Source: Branchinecta lynchi (lineage: Eukaryota; Arthropoda; Branchiopoda; Anostraca; Branchinectidae). Taken from it: 64,000 nucleotides of DNA. Below are positions 58,016 through 64,000 of this stretch, one piece after another. The position numbers and the translations under genes are program-made. Each line of letters opens with the position of its first letter. Position 1 is the first letter of the stretch. The notes beneath the pieces are model-generated. The model was not told the DNA's origin. It was given only the letters and a program-made list of their open reading frames with translations, and ran no database searches. The DNA lies in assembly GCA_023053575.1 (NCBI GenBank), contig JAKZAP010000010.1, positions 18,908,628-18,972,627 of the forward strand. Reading direction: 5' to 3'.

Positions 58016-59504
58016 TTTTTGGGATCACACAACGTAAGTGGAGGGATACATATGACATCGCAAAAGATAACTCTCGAAGGGATTGAGATATTTTGATGAA
58101 ACTTAATAGGAAGATTATTTGGGTCAAAGTACTGGTCAAATTCGAAGATGGGCTCTGTAGCCCTATATTTGAGGGTGGGGGAGGGGTTTCTAATTAAGGG
58201 GCAAACAAATTTTTTTGAAAGCTATTGAGATAGTTGATTTAGTGGTAAGGAGACATGCTGAATTCGAATATGAACTTTATTTTCTCGCCGGACAAATAGT
58301 TCACCCGGAATCTGGCGAAAACCCGAAAATTTTTGAAAAGTAAAAGTTTAATATGAAGTTGATTAGAGGTTTGATTCAGGGGCAAGGAGACGTGCTGAGT
58401 CCGAATGTGAAATTTATTTTCTCGCCGAACATTTAGTTCTGCCGGAATCCGGCCAAAACCGGAGAATTTGTTAACAAGTCAAAGTTTCATTTAAATTTAA
58501 TAAGATGTTCGATTTTTGGGTAAGAAGACATACTGAGTTCGCATATGACAATCATTTTCTCATCGGATATATAGATCGCTCGGAATCCGGCTAATCCCGG
58601 AAATTTTGTTAAAAGGAAAAGTTTAATCTGAAGTAGATTAGAGGTTGGATGTAGGGTTAAGTAGGCATGCTGAATTCGTTTATGAGCTTTATTTTTTGTC
58701 AGACAAGTAGTTTGTCCTGAATCCGGCCGAAACCAGAAGTTGGGCAGAAGTAAGGAAGGAAGGAAATACGACGTAGGCGATAGGGTAAACCATATGCTGA
58801 GTCCGTATTTGAATATTTGACAGCGCTTTCTCGCCGGACACGCAGTTCGTCCGGAATCCGACCAAAACCGGAAAGTTGGTTCGAAGTAACAGTTTCATTT
58901 GAAGTTGATTAAATGTTTGATTTATGGGTACAAGACATGCTAGACGCCGGACAGACCGGAATCAGGCCAAAACCGGAAAGTTGGTTCGAAGTAACAGTTT
59001 CATTTGAAGTTGATTAAATGTTTGATTTAGGGGTAAGAAGATATGCTGAACCCGATGGTGAAAACCATTTTCACGCCGGACAACTAGTTCGCCTGTAATC
59101 CGGCCTAAACTGGAAATATGTTAAAAGCAAAAGCTTTATCTGAAGTTGATTAGATGATAGATTTGGGGGTAAGACGAGATGCTGAGTCTGTATATGATGA
59201 TCATTTTTTACCCGGACATATAATTACTGCGGAATCCGGTTGTACCCGCATTTTTTTAAGTCAAAGTTTTATTTAAAGTTGATTAGATGTTTTTTATAGG
59301 GATAAGGAGATACGCCGGTTTCGTTTCTGAATTTTCTTTTTTTTGCTGTACTAGTAGTTCGCTCGGAATTCGGGCGAAACCGCAAATTTGGCAGTAGTAA
59401 AGCAGGCTCGGTTTTCTCTGATGATTAGCCTGGCGAAGACAAGACCCAATTGTCTGGATCAAATCTTAGATTTTTGGGATCCCATCTACACCTTTGGTCT
59501 TGTT
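58016..59504 (+). mobile_element. Family A element, longest complete copy (1.49 kb)
   Basis: Head TTTTTGGGATCACACAACG with AAGTGGAGGGATACATATGA. Eight or more monomers carry GCCGGACAAATAGTTCACC and TTGATTAGATGTTTGATT. A stretch CCAAAACCGGAAAGTTGGTT to TTGATTAAATGTTTGATTTA is repeated almost exactly at about 58862 and 58968. The distal block and terminus TTTTTGGGATCCCATCTACACC end TTTGGTCTTGTT at 59504. Part of the GTCCGTCTG tract is deleted. Non-coding. Confidence 0.9.
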
Positions 59505-59734
59505 GTTTTTTGATGATACGACGTAGGCTTTCTTTTTCTCTCGGCTTTTCCCTTTTTCCGTTTTCAAGTGAATACAAAATTATGAAATCTGCCTTACTTA
59601 AAAACGGAAATGGTGAAATCTGCTTCTGGTTTGGCAGTACAATGCGGTCATTTAAAGCACACTCTTGTTTTCTTCAATTTTCGTTGAAACGGAAAAAATT
59701 ACTCACTTTCGTAGGCGCTGGAATGTCACAGTTT

Positions 59735-59765
59735 TTTTTTCAGTCAATCAATCAGTCATCGTATT
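59735..59765 (-). mobile_element. LINE-like tail with (ATTG)n
   Basis: TCAGTCAATCAATCAGTCATC next to a T-run and followed by TATTTATTCCTG; on the minus strand AGGAATAAATA then (ATTG)n. Only the extreme 3' end is recognisable. Confidence 0.4.
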
Positions 59766-59865
59766 TATTCCTGAATATCTGTTTCACAACATGAGAACAT
59801 AGGACTGTCAACCAAAACCAAATATAATTTATATATAGCCTATAATTAAAAAAAAAGAAAAAAAA

Positions 59866-59920
59866 AATATTCTTTGAGCCCAAGCTGACTTTATCATAGC
59901 TGACGTATCCGTTGTAATTA
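59866..59920. mobile_element. Family E remnant with internal deletion
   Basis: ATATTCTTTGAGCCCAAGCTG joins directly to AGCTGACGTATCCGTTGT, the two outer parts of the 12018 foldback copy with its middle removed. The following 59921-60237 has no feature. Confidence 0.55.
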
Positions 59921-60237
59921 GATATAATTCATTTTAAAACTTGTAAGAATACATAACTTGTAACAAAATTAAACGGCATTTGAAACATAAAAAATATAAA
60001 TATGTAATACTAGATTAATGGTCAAAAAATTAAACGTGTCTTCACTTGTTAAGAATTAAACTTCACAAAACATGGCACAAATGATTTAAAGAACACCTGC
60101 ACAATGAAGCCATACTTGAACACACCATGGAGAATGCATTTACAGACATGGCCACGGAGAGTTTTCTTCTCCTAAGCGTGACGTTTTCAAAATAGGAATT
60201 TTCGTTTCTGGAGGTTTGCACATGCAGGCTCCAAGAC

Positions 60238-61104
60238 AACAAGACCAAAGGTTTCGATGGGATCCCAAAAATTCACTATCTGATCCAGACAACTGGGTCT
60301 TGTCTTAGCCAGATCCAGTCTTCGCCAGACTCCTTGAACATTTTTACAATTAAAATTCAGAATCAGATTAAGGCCAAATAGCTAATCACCTGAGAAAATC
60401 AAGTTCAGATTTGTATTCAGCATGCGTGTTTACCCCTATAAGTCATATCTGTTTTGACAAAAACTTCCTGCCACTTCTGCCAATTTCCCGGTTCCGGACG
60501 AACTCCAGAACTACTTGTCCGGCGAAAAAAGAAAGCTCAAAGACGAAATCAGGGTATCTTCTTTCCCCAGTAATGAACATCTAATCAACTTCAAATAGAA
60601 ATTTAGATTATAACACATTTTTCGATTCCATCCGGATTCCGGTCGAACTATATGTCCGGGTAAAATATGATTGTCATACAGGGACTCAGCATCTCTTCTT
60701 ACCCCTAAATCGCTTATCTAATCAACTAGAAATAAAACTTTGACTTCCAACAGATTTCCGGTTTTGGCCGGATTTTGGACGAACCATGGCCGGGTAGAAA
60801 ATTGTTTTCACATAAGTGTTCAGCATGTCTTCTTGCCCTAAATCGAACATCTAATCAACTCCAAATAAAACTTTTTATTTTGACAAACTTTCCGGTTTGG
60901 GCCGGATTCCGGGCGAAATACTTGTCCGTCGAGAAAATAATTTTCACCATCGTCTTCAGCATGTCTTCCTACCCCTAAATCAAACATCTAATCAACTTCA
61001 AATAAAACTTTTACTTTCAACAAACTTTCCGGTTTGGGCCGGATTCCGGGCGAAATACTTGTCCGTCGAGAAAATAGTTTTCACCATCGTCTTTAGCATG
61101 TAAT
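60238..61104 (-). mobile_element. Family A element, 5'-truncated copy
   Basis: Opens AACAAGACCAAAGGTTTCGATG (3' terminus complement) and proceeds through the distal block and monomers. The AAATC-AACATCTAATCAAC landmark at about 60840 and 60977 shows a 137-bp period. It stops at CATCGTCTTTAGCATGTAAT. It is the closest match to the family A body in the palindrome. Confidence 0.88.
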
Positions 61105-61560
61105 TGTAGGGACAACCTTCCTAATTATGAATATAATTTGATATAATTTCTGATGAATATAATTTCGGATTTTTCGGATGCACTTCCGGCAAACCGTCCT
61201 CAGCGAAAAAAACACAAAAACTAAATTAAGACGACATGTAAACTAAAAACCAGAAGAACGATGTGGACTGAACGACAGGCAGATAAAGTAAAATAACGAC
61301 ATATAAAATGTGCGTGTTCACAAATCTGTGATTATAAATGTTTTCGGAAATTTCCGAAACTGTATTTATACCTCACACGTCATCTTCGAGGGGTAACTAG
61401 CTGATCAAGAAAAAACCCCGAAAATCTCGTTTTTCTATTTTAATATGGATCTCGTATGGAAGAGGTGTAGCAAAGGGGGATATAGACCCGGAAGATCATT
61501 TAGTCTATTCTGCTTGTCAAATGGCTCGTTACTGTCGTCACCACTGCAAACGATCATCGT
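61105..61560. other. Unassigned intronic stretch
   Basis: Small AATATAATTTGATATAATTTC-type repeats near 61128. Nothing else recognised. Confidence 0.3.
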
Positions 61561-61565
61561 CATTT

Positions 61566-61806
61566 TGTATTCCTAAAACGTCCTTGAAGTTGATAGCTGA
61601 AAGTTATCCAGCCGTTTTGATCCGGTTCGTCACTCACCCGGTCCTTGCCGCTTCTTTATATCTGCTATCACATCATCATTACCGCTGTAGTTATACACCG
61701 TCGTGTCTTCTTTGAAGAACGTCTTGATGTTGATAGTTAGAAGTCGTTCAGTCGTTTCATTCTGGCTCGTCACTCTCTCGGTCTGTATCTCATTCCTTTA
61801 TATCTC
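61566..61806 (+). repeat. Diverged ~138-bp tandem duplication before an exon
   Basis: AACGTCCTTGAAGTTGATAG...CGTTTTGATCCGGTTCGTCAC...TTTATATCTGC and AACGTCTTGATGTTGATAG...CGTTTCATTCTGGCTCGTCAC...TTTATATCTC are two related units. The second ends about 20 bp before the acceptor of the exon at 61826 and supplies part of its pyrimidine-rich tract. Confidence 0.65.
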
Positions 61807-61825
61807 TAGTAATGTCTTTTTTCAG

Positions 61826-62001
61826 AAAGCCGTTGATGCCAACACCCATGAATTATTTTGCAAGATATGTCAGATCTCATTTACGTCCGATTCTCACAAG
61901 ACCCAGCATGAACTTGGAAGGAATCACCAGAGGAAAGCTGCGGGCTTACCACCCCTGAAAACTGGGTATTTCAACCCAGTGACCGGAAGATGGCATAGAG
62001 T
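61826..62001 (+). CDS. Exon encoding a complete U1-type C2H2 zinc finger
   Basis: The acceptor AATGTCTTTTTTCAG ends at 61825 and the consensus donor GTAAGT starts at 62002, giving a 176-bp exon entered in phase 0 and left in phase 2. The translation begins KAVDANTHELFCKICQISFT. The finger is CKIC, 12 residues, H, five residues, H (C-x2-C-x12-H-x5-H), followed by QRKAAGLPPLK and GYFNPVTGRWHR. That spacing and the HxxxxxHxxK ending define U1/matrin-type fingers that bind RNA, often double-stranded, in ZNF385/ZNF346/ZMAT-like proteins. It is compatible in phase with the 24439 exon. If the donor is not used, the next codons are GTG then TAA, so the protein would end at once. The next exon was not found before 64000. 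Confidence 0.8.
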
Positions 62002-62200
62002 GTAAGTTTGCTATCTTCTTTGTTACTCAATGAACTGAACGCCATGGCCAATGGTACGCAACGTCCTCAAAATCAGGCGAATAGTTTTTTTTTTCTGAAG
62101 CAGGAAAACTGGCGCTTAACGTGGGCTGCGTGTATATCTCGCCCGTCCGTGTCCACCAGAGTGGTAGAGACAGACGAAACTGCGACCCCCGGTGCACCAC

Positions 62201-62602
62201 AATTGGCCATATTCCTGTTCAGCGCTTCCAAGCGGACTAGTTTCTGTTAATCCCCCCATGCCTCACCGTCATTACTTGGATCAGACATGGCAAAATAGAT
62301 CCACAGGTTAGTGAGTGGAAAACCTGTCATTTGTGTCCCAGGTAACTGAGGTTTTACATTGTTTTAGCAGCAGAAAGTGAAAGTGACCATGGATTCGACT
62401 TTTTACTATGTCTTAACCAACACTTGTGTAGCTACTGAAACATATGCAAAACCTCCAATACCTGGGATACAGATGACAGGTTTTCCAATTACTAACCTGT
62501 GGATCTATTTTGCCATGTATGATCCAAATAATGACGGTGAGGCATGGGGGGATTAACAGAAACTAGTCCGCTTGGGAGCGCTGAACCGGAATATGGCCAA
62601 TT
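62201..62602. repeat. Inverted repeat, ~142-bp arms
   Basis: Left arm 62201-62342 (AATTGGCCATATTCC to CCCAGG) and right arm 62461-62602 (CCTGGGATAC to ATATGGCCAATT) are reverse complements with a few substitutions; the coordinate sum is 124803. The spacer is about 118 bp. No flanking duplication is seen. It could be a foldback element or an inverted duplication. Frames overlapping it are incidental. Confidence 0.8.
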
Positions 62603-63065
62603 AATACTCTTGATGACTAACACTCGTTGCCGATGTTGAATCGCCGGGTACCTAGCTGAAGAGCCAGATGCGGTTTTACCTCGGGTATCACAGCTGCTCC
62701 CGAAGGACGCTGGGATTGTTTGATGCAGGATTTGAGTTGTTGTGTTTGAGTCGTTAGTGGGACGTTTTCTCATTCTTCCTGAGTATTACTGGCGTGTTTG
62801 GACGTAGTCATATACAGTATTAGCCTACTATCAGATACAAATACGCTTCAGTTCAGTCACGTCTCGCCTACCCTGTGACTGCGATTTAGGCAAGAACGAA
62901 GAAGTTTAAAGTTCTGCTAACAGATCGCACGGTCTATACGACTTTCTTACATTATTGTTAGGTTGTGAGAGTTTCATTTCATTTCGTCGATTTACCGCCA
63001 AAGCTGATGAGAAGAAAAAATATAATAAACAGAAATAATAGCTCTACAACTGACCAGTAGCTATA
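62603..63065. other. Unassigned stretch
   Basis: Nothing recognisable. Confidence 0.3.
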
Positions 63066-63241
63066 ACTGTAAAAAAAATCTTGCAGAATTTGCTACTGGG
63101 ATTAATCTTATCTCTAAAAAGATGATCTTATCTCTAATTCGGTATAATATTATCTCAGTACAGATATGATTAATCCCAGTAGCGAATACTGCAGTTAACT
63201 TTAATCCTTACTCGTAGAAACTATTTACAGTGTTGACCTTT
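63066..63241. mobile_element. MITE related to 17512, TIR ACTGTAAA
   Basis: Begins ACTGTAAAAAAAATCTTGC and ends CTATTTACAGT. Inverted GCTACTGGGATTAATC and GATTAATCCCAGTAGC blocks lie inside, with TTATCTC motifs shared with the 17512 element. Confidence 0.6.
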
Positions 63242-64000
63242 TTACAGTGTACCTTTTACAAGGTACACTCTCGCAAATTCTACATTCAGTTCATTTTAAA
63301 AGGTTACACTACCCTAAATGAATGTCTACCTTAATCTTCAACCAAAATACAGTCAACGAGCAATCAACGCAACGCATCAGAAAAAGTGTGCTTTATGGTA
63401 AAAAAAAAGCTGAAAAAATGTCTCCCGTTTATTTTTTAAAATATCAATGGGTTTTTTAAAAACATAATTTTCCATTATAAAATAACTAGATTGTAACTTA
63501 GAACACCAGCATAAAAATTTCCCAAAATAAAACAAGTAGTTCTAACTCGAGATAAATTTGTAAACGTTAAAAAAGGTTAAAATGAAGATTTAAGCAAGGT
63601 CTTTCGAAGAGCAATAGTTTTAAAAATCTTCGCAAGATTACGTCTAGATTAGAGAACCGCAAGACAGATCACAGCCTCGAAACTAGAAGAAAGATGTTAC
63701 TAACATCTTTCGCTATAAAAGCCGTCGTTAACATAAAGTCGTGTAAGGGGTCTCCAGATATCTTAAAGACTCACAGGGTTTCAGAATTAAATCATTTATA
63801 CACACGGATACTGGAAGAGAAATTTGTTCACGGGGTTTGGGTCCAAAGACCGTAAACTGGCACTTTTCACGTCGTGAAATCAGTTAATATTTCATTGTGT
63901 CGTTTCAGTTTCTTCTGTATACCCTATCTAGGTCCCCCTGTACCAATTTTGATGGGCAATATATATTCCGTTCATTCATGTCGCTCCATTGAAGGGCACA
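63242..64000. other. Unassigned, right window edge
   Basis: AT-rich. A further ACAGTGTACCTTTTACAAGG-TACAC motif near 63245 is next to the MITE. No exon or repeat recognised before the window ends. Confidence 0.3.

Noticed and set aside
60775..61103. Repeated frames with NFPV-AGFRA-YLS motifs in several family A copies, looking like a repetitive protein
   Set aside because: The monomer is 136-137 bp, not a multiple of three, so the motif falls into a different frame each unit and is interrupted. It is a by-product of the tandem repeat.

Overview
The window looks like AT-rich nuclear DNA of an animal, most likely an invertebrate. The grounds are spliced exons with GT..AG borders, several non-LTR retrotransposon (LINE) lineages with degenerate reverse transcriptases, many MITEs, and tandem-repeat-cored dispersed elements. 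No bacterial gene organisation, rRNA, tRNA or CRISPR was seen. The species cannot be named from what is visible.

Host gene content is very small. Two plus-strand exons look real: 24439-24624 and 61826-62001. The first carries the histidine half of a U1-type (matrin/ZNF385/ZMAT-like) C2H2 zinc finger. The second carries a complete U1-type finger (C-x2-C-x12-H-x5-H). Both have clean splice sites. The first ends and the second begins in phase 0, so they can be joined directly. If so, they are parts of one gene with an intron of about 37 kb, and most of the window is that intron or sequence upstream of it. A possible decayed coding remnant lies on the minus strand near 28.13-28.41 kb.

Everything else is repeat-derived or unassigned. 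(1) Family A: at least a dozen copies or fragments starting TTTTTGGGATCCC and ending with a small hairpin plus CTTGTT, with a core of about 137-bp tandem monomers. (2) Family B: six recognisable copies, all on the plus strand, starting with a TGGCACTTG hairpin and ending CAAGTGCCATATGAGCTC...CTTGTT, with a G-rich core of about 281-290-bp higher-order units. A and B share one blueprint that resembles Helentron-associated (HINE) rolling-circle elements; this is inference. (3) LINE fragments: C-terminal pieces at 2.6, 17.2, 19.5, 22.1 and 46.3 kb; a reverse transcriptase at 37.65-39.39 kb; a nearly complete endonuclease-RT relic at 52.85-55.48 kb; and three copies of a zinc-knuckle LINE at 20.85, 41.99 and 49.0 kb. 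(4) MITEs at 1.8, 8.9, 9.87, 17.5, 18.2, 25.8, 52.25, 55.9, 57.4 and 63.07 kb, several with terminal inverted repeats and short target duplications. (5) A 969-bp-arm palindrome at 14658-16843 with 967 of 969 arm positions matching. (6) Tandem arrays at 1-1160, 4986-5560, 37196-37640 and 43800-44360.

No cooperating gene cluster or defence-type system is visible. The most unusual items are the near-perfect palindrome, the shared blueprint of families A and B, and a family B insertion about 10 bp downstream of a host splice donor.
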